This document shows, in pieces, positions 54,310 to 64,000 of a stretch of DNA of 64,000 bases. The DNA is from Bufo bufo (Eukaryota; Chordata; Amphibia; Anura; Bufonidae), in assembly GCF_905171765.1 (NCBI RefSeq), contig NC_053390.1, positions 212,665,359 through 212,729,358 on the forward strand. The letters are read 5' to 3'. Below the pieces are notes generated by a model. That model was given only the letters and a program-made list of their open reading frames with translations. It ran no database searches and was not told the DNA's origin. The stretch's first letter is position 1. Each line of letters begins with the position of its first letter. Both the position numbers and the translations under genes were made by a program.

Positions 54310-54660
54310 TTAAGCTACTTTCACATCAGGAAAGCGCTTCAGTTTTGTCCCCATTCATTTTCAATGTGGACATAACTGAACTGAACGGAGTGCACCAGAA
54401 TGCATTTCGTTCCGCTTGGTTGCGTTCCCATGCTGGACAGAAAAACGCTGCAAGCAGCATTTTTGAGTGCATCATGGTATACGGAACGATACGGATCCAG
54501 CATGTAACACAATGTAAGTCAACAGTGCAGGATCCGTTTTCTCGTACACAAAAGAAAACTGCTTACAATTGACTTACAATTGTTTTACAACCGATCCGTT
54601 CATAACGGATGCAGCCGGTTGTATAATTCTAGCGGAAGCGTTTTTGCTGATCCATGATGG
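54310..54660. repeat. MITE fragment (GCTACTTTCACATC)
   Basis: The left end is of the GGCTACTTTCACAC type with ACGGATCC words inside. The right end is not recognisable. Confidence 0.6.
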
Positions 54661-55129
54661 TTCCAGCGGCCGTAACTACATAACTGTGGCGAATCCACGA
54701 CCAGTCTAAATCTCTGCTAGCTTCCTTGCCTGCGTAGATTTAGAACATTTTCTACGCCTAAAACAGACTTAGATAATGATAAATAAAACGGGCCTGCAGA
54801 CCGGTCACCTTCCCTGGTCACGCCACAACCACTTTTTTTAGACCTGGCGTGAGTGGGGAAAAGTTGCAGATTGCAGTGCAAATAACCTTTGTGCCGCAAT
54901 CTGTGACCGATATACGCTACAAAACTGGTTTATATCTGATAGTAAATGACCTTCTTAGACTCTAGACTAAGTTTGCACTTGGTATTAGTCATATTGTCTC
55001 CATGTTTTCTGAGGCTAGGCAGCTTTGCTTTATTGTCTGTGTCATCTTCCATCACCTCTGCACTAGGTTAAATAGAGCTTGGCCTGGAGAACCAGAGCGG
55101 CGGCACAGGATCTGTCAGGTAAGTAACTA

Positions 55130-55272
55130 AAGGGGTTGACTGGTTTCTTATATTGATGAGCTATCCTTAGGATAGGTCATGAGTATCAGATAGGTAGGGT
55201 CAGACTCCAGGCATCCCTGCCAATCAGCCCTTTGAAGAAACCGCTGAACTTGTACGTTAAATCAGTAGTTCC
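55130..55272. repeat. Partial MITE of the GGATAGGTCATCA family
   Basis: AAAGGGGTTGACTGGTTTC and ATTGATGAGCTATCC match the left side of 37184-37615. The other half is replaced by the next element. Confidence 0.65.
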
Positions 55273-55273
55273 C

Positions 55274-55982
55274 TTAAAGGGGTTCTCCGGGAATTAAGAA
55301 AATGAATATACTTAAATTACTTTATTATAAATATATTCTCAAATTCCTTTCATTATTTATAATGGCTCGTTTTGTCTCGGGAGCAATCATTAGGGGAAAC
55401 AAAATGGTCGCTGCCCTGTTAGTTTGCACAAAACCTGTACTGATCACACATGAGGACAAGTTACTTCACAGCACTGAAGTAAAGAGCTGCCTCATCCTCC
55501 TCTCTGCTTTCCAGGGATTATGATCCTAAATACAGATGATAAGAACTTAAGGTGAATCTCTGGGGAATTTAGTTTGAGGAGACATGAAGTACATAGAGGA
55601 TGGACAAGCTGTGGTAATGGAGACTGTAAACAAGTGCTGTTGCTCATTATCCACACCTCACCCTCCTCTCATGTCTCCGCATCTTCTCCATTCACACAGA
55701 GATTTACCTGTATTTAGGATCATGATTCCTGACAAGTAGAACAGAGAGGAGGATGAGGCAAGCTCTTTAGCTCAGTGTTGTGAAGTAACTTGTCCTGCTG
55801 TGTGATTAGGACAGGTTTTGTGTGTACTGATAGGACGGCGACCATTTTATTTCTCCAGATGATTGCTCCCCAGACAAAACAAGCCATTATTACTAATGAA
55901 AGGTATTTGTTAATATATTTATTATAAAATAATATTTTAAGTATTTTCGTTTTTTTTTTTTATTCCTGGAGAACCCCTTTAA
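55274..55982. repeat. TTAA-flanked long MITE (GGGGTTCTCCGGGAA)
   Basis: TTAA stands at 55274-55277 and 55979-55982, with GGGGTTCTCCGGGAAT and ATTCCTGGAGAACCCC as ends. About 330 bp on each side are imperfect inverses (AATGGCTCGTTTTGTC and GACAAAACAAGCCATT). Confidence 0.85.
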
Positions 55983-56149
55983 AATTGATTTACACACAGT
56001 TTTTCCCACTGTATATATTTCCACAGTATATAACATGCATTGTGAAGTCACTGAGCAAGATTATTTCCACCAAGCACCCATATTTTCTGCAATATTATTT
56101 CTCAGTTTATCTTTTTAATTATCTCCTGAACTGTGTACTGTATATCAAT

Positions 56150-56460
56150 AAAGGGGTTAATCCACATAAAAGTATTTATCACTGAGCCACAGGGGTCAGA
56201 CTGGAGGGAACCTCAGCAGTCCAAAGAATGGAGGGTCCCCGGAGTGGTTGCACACATATCAGTCCACCGCTCTATTAATTTTCATGGGACTGATGGGGCA
56301 CTCTCTTCATCAGTCCCATAAAAATAAATAGTGTAAATGTCGGTCTACTACTCTATCTCTCCATTCAGAGAAGTGACTCTGGGACCCTCCATTCTTGGGA
56401 TCACAGGCGATTCCAGAGATCAGACCCCCTGTGATCCAACAGTTACGATGATATCATGTA
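56150..56460. repeat. Decayed palindromic MITE
   Basis: GGTCAGACTGGAGGGA, GGACTGATG and CATCAGTCC face their inverses around about 56310. The ends are not sharp. Confidence 0.5.
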
Positions 56461-56706
56461 ACCTGTGGATACAGATGTAGCAGAACTAAAAGTAAAACAT
56501 CACTGTGTTATCTTGTGACAAAAAAAGTTGAAAACCATTTAAAAAGTAAATTAACATTTTCTTTACATTGTTAACTTAACGCATTAACCATTCATTTTAG
56601 CTCTGCTGCATCAGAAGGTAATAAGCACAGTTCATAGGATAACACCTTTTCAAGGGGTAGTCTCACCTCAGCAAATGGCATTTATCATGTAAATACAGTT
56701 AAGCTT

Positions 56707-57582
56707 GTATTAGGTTCCATTCACACATCCGTAGTGTATGGTGGATGTGCTATACACCGGGCCGGCACCCCTATAGAAATGCCTATTCTCGTCCGCTATT
56801 GCGGACATTAATAGGACATGTTCTATTTTTTTCGGGAGCCGCGGACTGGAAATGCAGATGCGGACAGCACAATGTGTGCTGTCCGCATCCTTTTTGTCCC
56901 CATTGAGAATGAATGTGTCACGGATGTAGTAGGGGAGAACACCAAAAGACAACAAGAAGGAAGGGTAAAGACACTAGGCCTCACCGCTAGGGAAGGAAAA
57001 GGGTCACCACCTATAAAACCCTGCTCCTGGCCCTAACTCCTATCCGTATGGGCGCCTCTCGATGGTAGAGATGCCCATACACAGATACCTAGAAAACACT
57101 GGTGACCCTCGGATACCCTAAAGGTAATGACAAGACAGAGACAACCCGTTCCTTCCTAGGGAAGGAACCAGCGTCTCGCTGAGGCCTAGTAAGCAACCAG
57201 GGGGGGGGGGGGGGATTCAAAACACAACAAGCGGAACACCCCTAACTTCTGAGTATGATGAATGAACAGGACTTCAACAAGAACCACACTCCAGCTCTTC
57301 CAAAACCAAATGAAGCTATCCAGAGCAAGGAATGATGGGTAAAGTCAGACTAAATAAGGAGAGGTAACGGTCACATGATCCACACCTGAACAGGAGGTGT
57401 GGACATACCAGTAACACAGACAAAGTGAAACCAAAAGAGGCAGTCAGATCACTCATGTGCAGTCAGTCTTTCTGACCTTCTAACACTTGTCACAGGTGTG
57501 ACAAAATGGGGCCACCCCTGTTCCGCAGAATTGCGGAACGGATGAGGACCCATTCTACGGATGTGTGAATTGGCCCTTAGGC
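56707..57582. repeat. MITE (CATTCACACATCCG) carrying a solo-LTR-like insert
   Basis: GGTTCCATTCACACATCCGT pairs with TACGGATGTGTGAATTGGCC. Its two halves are separated by 56925-57512. Confidence 0.78.
56925..57512 (-). repeat. Solo-LTR-like repeat, second copy
   Basis: It is homologous to 24130-24725 in the opposite orientation (CCACACCTGAACAGGAGGTG, AAGTGAAACC, GGAAGGAAC). It includes a 15-base G tract at 57200-57214. The homology rules out a host exon. Confidence 0.6.
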
Positions 57583-58591
57583 AGATCAGCAAGCGATCCC
57601 TCCTGTCAATCACTTGCTATCTAGTGGAGGAGACCGCTGCTATTACATGCAGCAATTTCCTCTGCAGCATGGGAAGGAGCATTCCCTATGTCTTTGCTCT
57701 TCCCCATACTGTCTAGTGGTTTGCCAGCAGCAAATCGTTATTAGACAGCACAATCTGCCGTCGACAAGCGCAGATTTTTAATCGTGCTTAAATTGGCAGC
57801 AGTATTACACTGCAAGATAATCGCTAACAAGCGTTTATCAGCCGAAATATCAGCCAGTGTAATACAGCCTTTCCATCACATTATACACTGCTCATTTCCA
57901 GAGGTTTACAACCACCCTGCAATCCAGCATCAGTGGCCGTGGTTGCACACAATAGGATAAAGCATCGGCCTGTACACACTCCCACAGTCCCAGCCACCAG
58001 AGACGTCAGTGCTTTTTCCTGCTGCGGGATTGCAGGGTGGTTGTAACCCTTAGAAAACGAGCATTGTATAATATGATGAAAAAACTAATCCAGCCAGCAA
58101 AGGAGGCAATATAGACAATCACAGTACATTAGTAAGTGGCTTGTATTAACTTTCTCTACATGATAAATTCCATTTGCTGAAGTGAGACAACCCCTTTAAA
58201 ATAAGCAAAAAAAAAGAGTCCGTTAGGTTACTAAACCAGAGATTGCTGCAGCCAGAGAGAAGATATCTTTGAAAACTGTCTTTCCAGCTGTGCCGTCCCA
58301 ACAACTAGGGGGCGCCTCACTGATGATGCCTATCTCAGTCTTACCAGCTCTGTTCTAGCCTTCCAAGTGCATTGTCTTCATTTGTGATACTTTTTGCTCG
58401 AAAAACGTATAAAAATACATTTAACCTTTTTGTTTCTTGTACAGAAACTTGAACATGGTTTTGAGCTTTAGATATCACATTTTTCACAGTTGTAGACTGT
58501 AAGTAGTTTCAGAATTACGTGGTGTCCTATACTTCTTGTATGTGAAAAATTCAGTTGTGTTGTGTCTCATAAGTGGCCGCAATAAATTAGC

Positions 58592-58932
58592 TTAGGCTAC
58601 TTTCACTTTATGAACGGATCCGGTTGTATTATCTTTAACATTGGCAAGACGGATACGTCCCCATTGACTTGCATTGTGGGTCATGACGGATCTGTCTTGC
58701 TCCGCATCCCATGACGGAAAGAAAACCGCAGCTTGCTGTGGTTTGCTCTCCGGTATGGGAATGCAACTAATCGGAACGGAATGCTTTTTGGAGCATTCTG
58801 TTCAGTTACGTTACGTTTTGTCCCCATTGACAATGAATGGGGACAAAATGGAAGCATTTTTGCTACGGTATTGAGACCCTATGACAGATCTCCATACCAG
58901 AAAATACAAATGCTAGTGTGAAAGTAGCCTTA
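58592..58932. repeat. MITE (GGCTACTTTCAC family)
   Basis: TTAGGCTACTTTCACTTTAT pairs with CTAGTGTGAAAGTAGCCTTA. CCCCATTGACTTGC and CCCATTGACAATGAATGGGG lie inside. Confidence 0.8.
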
Positions 58933-59129
58933 GTTAGGACCAACCAATAAAACTGAAGAACTTCAAGGTTTATTCCCAACAGATGAGACGTTACCAATGA
59001 GCTCCTATTTTTATATATTGCTTATTTGTTATTTATTGTTTTTCAGATTAATCAGTTTTCTGTAATGTCAACCATGTTTCTGCCTTGTCCTTTCTTGTCT
59101 TTACCAGCATGTCTGCTTGCATGTTACAG

Positions 59130-59336
59130 GCGGGGGCCAGCTCCATGTGGGCGTCTTGCTGTGGGTTGCTGAATGAAGTCATGGGTACAGGAGCTGTGCG
59201 AGGGCAGCAGTCGGGCTTTGGTGGAGCAGGCCCTTTTAGATTTGCACAGAATACCGACTTTTCACCATATCCTTCATCAGCCTCTAACATTGTGTGTAAA
59301 GCTTGTGGACTGAACTTTACAGTCTTCAGGAAGAAG
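59130..59336 (+). CDS. RNF34: RNF34 exon 2
   Basis: This 207-bp exon (69 codons, phase 0 on both sides) lies between a TGTTACAG acceptor and an AAG|GTGAAA donor. It reads AGASSMWASCCGLLNEVMG, then AVRGQQSGF, GPFRFAQN and NIVCKACGLNFTVFRKK. The order and wording match the N-terminus of human RNF34, with the start of its FYVE-like zinc finger (CKACG). RNF34 is a RING E3 ubiquitin ligase linked to caspase and p53 turnover; the RING itself is encoded further right. Exon 3 was looked for and not found before 64000. The internal Met-Trp is the start of a shorter known isoform. Confidence 0.94.
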
Positions 59337-59508
59337 GTGAAATTATGCTCTGTGGTGTTTTATATTTCTGTCATACAGCTGAAAGCTGACATTTGTGTGG
59401 ACTGCATATTTGTGAGAAATCAGGCTTTGCTAGGGAATTTGCTGATTATAACACATTGCAGATGCATCCCCATTACATATTTATTAGGGCATACACAGAA
59501 TACATTTA

Positions 59509-61122
59509 CAGTGGCGGAAATAATTATTTGACCCCTCACTGATTTTGTAAGTTTGTCCAATGACAAAGAAATGAAAAGTCTCAGAACAGTATCATTTCAA
59601 TGGTAGGTTTATTGTAACAGTGGCAGATAGCACATCAAAAGGAAAATCGAAAAAATAACTTTAAATAAAAGATAGCAACTGATTTGCATTTCATTGAGTG
59701 AAATAAGTATTTGAACCCCTACCAACCATTAAGAGTTCTGGCTCCCACAGAGTGGTTAGACACTTCTACTCAATTAGTCACCCTCATTAAGGACACCTGT
59801 CTTAACTAGTCACCTGTATAAAAGACACCTGTCCACAGAATCAATCAATCAAGCAGACTCCAAACTCTCCAACATGGGAAAGACCAAAGAGCTGTCCAAG
59901 GATGTCAGAGACAAAATTGTAGACCTGCACAAGGCTGGAATGGGCTACAAAACCATTAGCAAGAAGCTGGGAGAGAAGGTGACAACTGTTGGTGCGATTG
60001 TTCGAAAATGGAAGGAGCACAAAATGACCATCAATCGACCTCGCTCTGGGGCTCCACGCAAGATCTCACCTCGTGGGGTGTCAATGGTTCTGAGAAAGGT
60101 GAAAAAGCATCCTAGAACTACACGGGAGGAGTTAGTTAATGACCTCAAATTAGCAGGGACCACAGTCACCAAGAAAACCATTGGAAACACATTACACCGC
60201 AATGGATTAAAATCCTGCAGGGCTCGCAAGGTCCCCCTGCTCAGGAAGGCACATGTGCAGGCCCGTCTGAAGTTTGCCAATGAACACCTGAATGATTCAG
60301 AGAGTGACTGGGAGAAGGTGCTGTGGTCTGATGAGACCAAAATAGAGCTCTTTGGCATTAACTCAACTCGCTGTGTTTGGAGGAAGAAAAATGCTGCCTA
60401 TGACCCCCAAAACACCGTCCCCACCGTCAAGCATGGGGGTGGAAACATTTTGCTTTGGGGGTGTTTTTCTGCTAAGGGCACAGGACAACTTATTCGCATA
60501 AACGGGAAAATGGACGGAGCCATGTATCGTGAAATCCTGAGCGACAACCTCCTTCCCTCTGCCAGGAAACTGAAAATGGGTCGTGGATGGGTGTTCCAGC
60601 ACGACAATGACCCAAAACATACAGCAAAGGCAACAAAGGAGTGGCTCAAGAAGAAGCACATTAAGGTCATGGAGTGGCCTAGTCAGTCTCCGGACCTTAA
60701 TCCAATCGAAAACCTATGGAGGGAGCTCAAGCTCAGAGTTGCACAGAGACAGCCTCGAAACCTTAGGGATTTAGAGATGATCTGCAAAGAGGAGTGGACC
60801 AACATTCCTCCTAAAATGTGCGCAAACTTGGTCATCAATTACAAGAAACGTTTGACCTCTGTGCTTGCAAACAAGGGTTTTTCCACCAAGTATTAAGTCT
60901 TTTTTTGTTAGAGGGTTCAAATACTTATTTCACTCAATGAAATGCAAATCATTTGCTATCTTTTATTTAAAGTTATTTTTTCGATTTTCCTTTTGATGTG
61001 CTATCTGCCACTGTTACAATAAACCTACCATTGAAATGATACTGTTCTGAGACTTTTCATTTCTTTGTCATTGGACAAACTTACAAAATCAGTGAGGGGT
61101 CAAATAATTATTTCCGCCACTG
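59509..61122 (+). mobile_element. Tc1-like transposon, copy G, apparently intact
   Basis: TA flanks both sides (59507-59508 and 61123-61124). Inverted repeats of about 210 bp begin CAGTGGCGGAAATAATTATT and end inside with GAAATAAGTATTTGAACCC, whose outer relative is ATAATTATTTGACCCC (IR/DR type). The right and left repeats look nearly identical, which suggests a recent insertion. It carries one open transposase gene. Confidence 0.95.
59874..60896 (+). CDS. Tc1-like transposase, copy G (340 aa, open)
   Basis: The ATG at 59874 begins [20 protein letters not shown]. It has a first helix-turn-helix ([20 protein letters not shown]), a [10 protein letters not shown] linker, a second DNA-binding helix set ([17 protein letters not shown]) and the DDE core. 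The catalytic residues fall in [24 protein letters not shown] and [14 protein letters not shown], a complete DD34E triad. The last residues are NKGFSTKY. No stop or frameshift is present. It is a different Tc1 subfamily from copy F, with other ends and clearly different protein text. It lies 173 bp past RNF34 exon 2 in the same orientation. Confidence 0.96.
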   Translation: MGKTKELSKDVRDKIVDLHKAGMGYKTISKKLGEKVTTVGAIVRKWKEHKMTINRPRSGAPRKISPRGVSMVLRKVKKHPRTTREELVNDLKLAGTTVTKKTIGNTLHRNGLKSCRARKVPLLRKAHVQARLKFANEHLNDSESDWEKVLWSDETKIELFGINSTRCVWRKKNAAYDPQNTVPTVKHGGGNILLWGCFSAKGTGQLIRINGKMDGAMYREILSDNLLPSARKLKMGRGWVFQHDNDPKHTAKATKEWLKKKHIKVMEWPSQSPDLNPIENLWRELKLRVAQRQPRNLRDLEMICKEEWTNIPPKMCANLVINYKKRLTSVLANKGFSTKY

Positions 61123-61488
61123 TATATCTGTTAGGGACAATAGTTGTGGAACCACTGTGCCAACTGGCTTGATTTTGGGCCATTCCTGTGGGCCTTATCC
61201 TGGCGTCCCACTTGTTTTCACCCTTTAAGCTCTATATAGGAATTTGAACTTTGCTGTAGGAGAGCCACCAAGCTGCTACCTCTTGGAATAGTCCCTGTAG
61301 TTGGCAGCTGACCCACAGTGACACACAGAGCAGCAAGGGTTCAGGCAGTACTCAGAGTCAGAAACAGGACAAGGCCAGGGCACGGAGAGTTCATGTGAGT
61401 CGATGATACAGGTCCAAGGTAAAATCTTGCAGCAGAGGGTCACAAAGGTAAATGATCGGTACAAAGGCAGACAACTTGAACAAACATC

Positions 61489-61775
61489 TTGGGGTCCATT
61501 CACATGTCAGCAAAATGGGTCCACATCCGTTCCGCAATTTTGCGGAACAGGTGCGGACCCATTCATTTTCAATAGCGCCGGAATGTGCTGTCTGCATCCG
61601 CATCTGCAGATCCGCACTTCAGTTACGCAAAAAAATAGAACATGTAATTGCAGACAAGAAAAGGCATTCTATGAGAGTGCCGGTGATGTGCGGTCCACAA
61701 AATACAGAACGCACTTTGTCGGTGTCAGTGTTTTGCGGATCCGCAAAACGCATACGGACGTGTGAATAGACCCTT
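61489..61775. repeat. MITE (CCATTCACATGTC)
   Basis: GGGTCCATTCACATGTCAGC pairs with ACGGACGTGTGAATAGACCC. Words such as TGCGGAACAGGTGCGGACCC are shared with 36484-36760. Confidence 0.8.
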
Positions 61776-62017
61776 AGCAGGAGCTTAGCAAGCTAGGAAC
61801 CTAATTGCTCAGGCAGAGAGAAAGAGAAGGCAGGCCAGCAATTATAGCAGAAGCTGGTTAACAATTAGAAGCAGCTGTGCTGAAGCACATAGAGCAAGGA
61901 GAGGAGGAGATATGGTGGTAAAGGCAAAATAGGAGTGGTAGTAGTTTAAGAAATAATGTTGCTTATAGAAGTAGTGGAGCAGAGATGGACATGGGCTGCC
62001 GATGTAACAATATCCAC

Positions 62018-62345
62018 CTTAGGCTACTTTCACACTGGCGTTTCTGGGTCCGCTTGTGAGATCCGTTTCAGGGCTCTCACAAGCAGCCCAAAACGGATCA
62101 GTTCAGCCCCAATCCATTCTTAATGGATAAGGATCCATTCAGAATGCATTAATTTGGCTGAGTTTGGTTTCCGTTGCGCTTTTGAGGCGGACACTAAAAC
62201 GCAGATTGCAGCGTTTTGGTGTCCGCCTGACGATGCAGAGTCAAACGGGTCCGTCCGGACTTACAATGTAAGTCAATAGGGAAGGATCCGTTTTCACTGA
62301 CACAATATGGTGCAATTGAAAATGGATCCGTCCCCCATTGACTTT
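62018..62345. repeat. MITE (GGCTACTTTCACACTGGCG), right end lost
   Basis: The left end and interior (CGGATCC, CCCCATTGACTTTCAATGTA) fit the TTTCACAC family. The right end is replaced by unrelated text near 62355. Confidence 0.7.
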
Positions 62346-63080
62346 CAATGTAAGTCAAGACTAAAACCTTTACACCACCCAGGTCTGTAACTACCGCACC
62401 CATGGGCGTAACTACTGCTGTACTGGCTTTTACAGGGCTTGCACAAGTAGGCATCCCCTACTGTCTGATGCCTCTGTCTAGTGCTGGGCTACTATAGGGT
62501 AATGCTGGACAGAGAAATCATAGCATTATCAGGTGTCATGGCCAGGGATGAACTCCTGCTGGCCACGCCCCCTTGCGGGCATCAGGATCTTCGGCAAGCC
62601 AGAGGAGAAAGTGGCTGCCAACTAGGGACCTTGGTTCTTCTGCAGCAGGAGGGAGGAAGGACATGATTGCAGGACCACAAGAAGAGGGCAGACCTAGAGA
62701 GAAATGCGGAGGACTGTCAACAGGGCCGGTGCAAGGATTTTTGCTGCCCTAGGCAAGATAAAAATTGCTGCCCCCCCTTCCCCCCTTATCAGATGATCCT
62801 CCCATATCATGACATCACATATGTTCCACCCCTTTCTCACCATTTAAATTAAAAGAACTGCTATGTTTCCCTTGGGGTTAATCCAGCTTCTTGTAGCTGT
62901 CTCCCTGACAGCCGCTAGAGGTGCTTCCGCGATTCTCACTGTGAAAATTACAGTGGGAAGACGTGGAACATAGTTTTGAATGCGTGCGCATGCGCATTCG
63001 CAGCTGAGAGGAGGATCGGGGAGAAGAGTTCCCAGTGCCGGCGCTAGAGAAAGGTAAGTGGCTGAAGGGGTTTTAACCCC

Positions 63081-63290
63081 TTCAGCCCAGTGGGAGGGGG
63101 ACACGAGGGTGCCCCACTCCTAACAACTATATAGTGCCAGGAAAATGAGTTTGTTTTCCTGGCACTATAGTGCTCCTTTACCACCAGTACTGCACAGTGT
63201 CTTTTCTCTGCAGGAACAGGCTATAGACACCAGTACCACTACATTAAACTGTACTGGTTCTGGGACTATAGTGTCCTTTTTAATGTGAGG
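63081..63290. repeat. Small dispersed palindromes (TAGTGCCAGGAAAA)
   Basis: TATATAGTGCCAGGAAAA faces TTTTCCTGGCACTATAGTG at 63129-63173, and CCAGTACTGCACAGTG-like text faces ACTGTACTGGTTCTGG. Probably a MITE with worn ends. Confidence 0.6.
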
Positions 63291-63404
63291 TAAATTAGTT
63301 TCCAATGTAGTATTAATAACTAAATAATTAAATAATAAACATATTGCATTGTTTACTTACCACCAGGACAATAAGATGGTCTGGTCTCTGACTGCAGTCT
63401 GGCT

Positions 63405-64000
63405 CTGGGGACTCCCTTGTCACTCTCTTCTCCCCCCCCCTCCCTCCCTTCCTTGTCACTCTCTTCCCCCTCCCTCCCTTGTCACTCTCTTCCCCCTCCC
63501 TCCCTTGTCACTCTCTTCCCCCTCCCTCCCTTGTCACTCTCTTCCCCCTCCCTCCCTTGTCACTCTCTTCTCCCCCCTCTCTTGTCACTCTCTTCTCCCC
63601 CCATCCCTCCCTTGTCACTCTCTTCTCCCCCCCTTGTCACTCTCTTCTCCCCCCATCCCTCCCTTGTCACTCTCTTCTCCCCCCTCCCTCCCTTGTCACT
63701 CTCTTCTCCCCCCCCATCCCTCCCTTGTCACTCTCTTCTCCCCCCCCCTCCCTCCCTTGTCACTCTCTTCTCCCCCCCTCCCTCCCTTGTCACTCTCTTC
63801 TCCCCCCTCCCTCCCTTGTCACTCTCTTCTCCCCCCTCCCTCCCTTGTCACTCTCTTTCCCCCCTCCCTCCCTTGTCACTCTCTTTCCCCCCTCCCTCCC
63901 TTGTCACACTCTTCTCCCCCCCCCTCCCTTGTCACTCTCTTCTCCCCCCTCCCTCCCTTGTCACTCTCTTCTCCCCCCTCCCTCCCTTGTCACTCTCTTC
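63405..64000. repeat. Pyrimidine-rich minisatellite, runs off the edge
   Basis: The unit CTTGTCACTCTCTTC followed by a variable C run and CTCCCTCC recurs about 22 times with a period of 24-32 bp. It is still running at the last base, so its full length is unknown. Confidence 0.95.

Larger units (their letters stand above)
56652..58199. repeat. MITE related to 10086-10482, twice invaded
   Basis: The ends GGTAGTCTCACCTCAGCAAA and TTTGCTGAAGTGAGACAACC are inverses, and the right inner part (TTGCAGGGTGGTTGTAACCC) matches 10086-10482. A second MITE (56707-57582) sits inside, and a solo-LTR-like repeat (56925-57512) sits inside that. Confidence 0.78.
41457..59129 (+). other. RNF34: RNF34 intron 1 (17.7 kb)
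   Basis: It is bounded by a GTAAAG donor and a TGTTACAG acceptor. It holds most of the transposons of the right half of the window, including intact Tc1 copy F and DIRS element 3. Stretches not listed separately (about 45184-45620, 48621-49070, 54661-55129, 58200-58590) show no recognisable feature beyond decayed MITE words. Confidence 0.72.
59337..64000 (+). other. RNF34: RNF34 intron 2 (incomplete)
   Basis: It begins with GTGAAA and runs off the right edge. It holds Tc1 copy G, MITE fragments and a minisatellite. The parts 61123-61488, 61776-62017 and 62346-63080 show no recognised feature apart from a hAT-like end CAGGGCCGGTGCAAGGA at 62721. Confidence 0.75.

Noticed and set aside
61130..63400. 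RNF34 exon 3 (zinc-finger continuation)
   Set aside because: I looked for the conserved Cys-rich continuation with flanking splice sites on the plus strand and saw none. It is probably beyond 64000.
63405..64000. CRISPR-like array
   Set aside because: The units are 24-32 bp simple pyrimidine repeats without distinct spacers, in a vertebrate genome. It is a minisatellite.

Overview
This is vertebrate nuclear DNA, most likely from an amphibian and probably a frog or toad. The evidence is vertebrate-type exons set in very repeat-rich DNA, at least seven Tc1-like transposons, three DIRS-type (tyrosine recombinase) retroelements, and dozens of small inverted-repeat elements of kinds common in anuran genomes. 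No bacterial, phage or organellar gene organisation is visible.

Only four host exons were found, belonging to two divergent genes. ANAPC5 (anaphase-promoting complex subunit 5) lies on the minus strand: exon 1 is at 2686-2886 and exon 2 at 594-673, and the gene runs off the left edge. RNF34 (RING-finger E3 ubiquitin ligase) lies on the plus strand: a two-codon coding exon 1 is at 41451-41456 and exon 2 at 59130-59336, and the gene runs off the right edge. The same two genes are head-to-head neighbours in human, which fixes the locus. Here about 38 kb of transposon debris separates the two start codons, and RNF34 intron 1 is 17.7 kb.

Layout. 1-3.0 kb: ANAPC5 5' end and promoter. 3-5.2 kb: A+T-rich dispersed repeat and a hAT-type MITE. 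5.2-9.6 kb: DIRS element 1 (dead). 10-11 kb: L1-type LINE fragment cut by MITEs. 11.2-12.7 kb: Tc1 copy A. 13.1-16.9 kb: Tc1 copy B holding a 2.2 kb tandem-and-inverted insertion. 17-19 kb: MITEs. 19.3-20.3 kb: truncated Tc1 copy C, joined to a second element related to the 2.2 kb insertion. 22.7-24.1 kb: deleted LTR retrotransposon. 24.8-32 kb: old inverted arms enclosing minisatellite DNA and DIRS element 2. 33-40 kb: MITEs, some nested, and a hAT MITE with a perfect 8-bp target duplication. 41-41.5 kb: RNF34 promoter and exon 1. 41.6-49 kb: microsatellites, fold-back Tc1 copy D, Tc1 fragment E, a MITE with three successive long hairpins, Penelope-like palindromes, and intact Tc1 copy F. 49-53.7 kb: DIRS element 3, the best preserved. 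54-59 kb: MITEs. 59.1 kb: RNF34 exon 2. 59.5-61.1 kb: intact Tc1 copy G. 61-64 kb: MITE fragments and a pyrimidine-rich minisatellite.

No new multi-gene system was found. The most unusual structures are the two related non-coding elements at 13.2-15.4 kb and 20.3-21.5 kb (inverted leading segment, units of about 600 bp in tandem, one fixed end), the triple-hairpin MITE at 43.7-44.9 kb, and DIRS element 2, whose interior carries a tandem array in place of recognisable reverse transcriptase.
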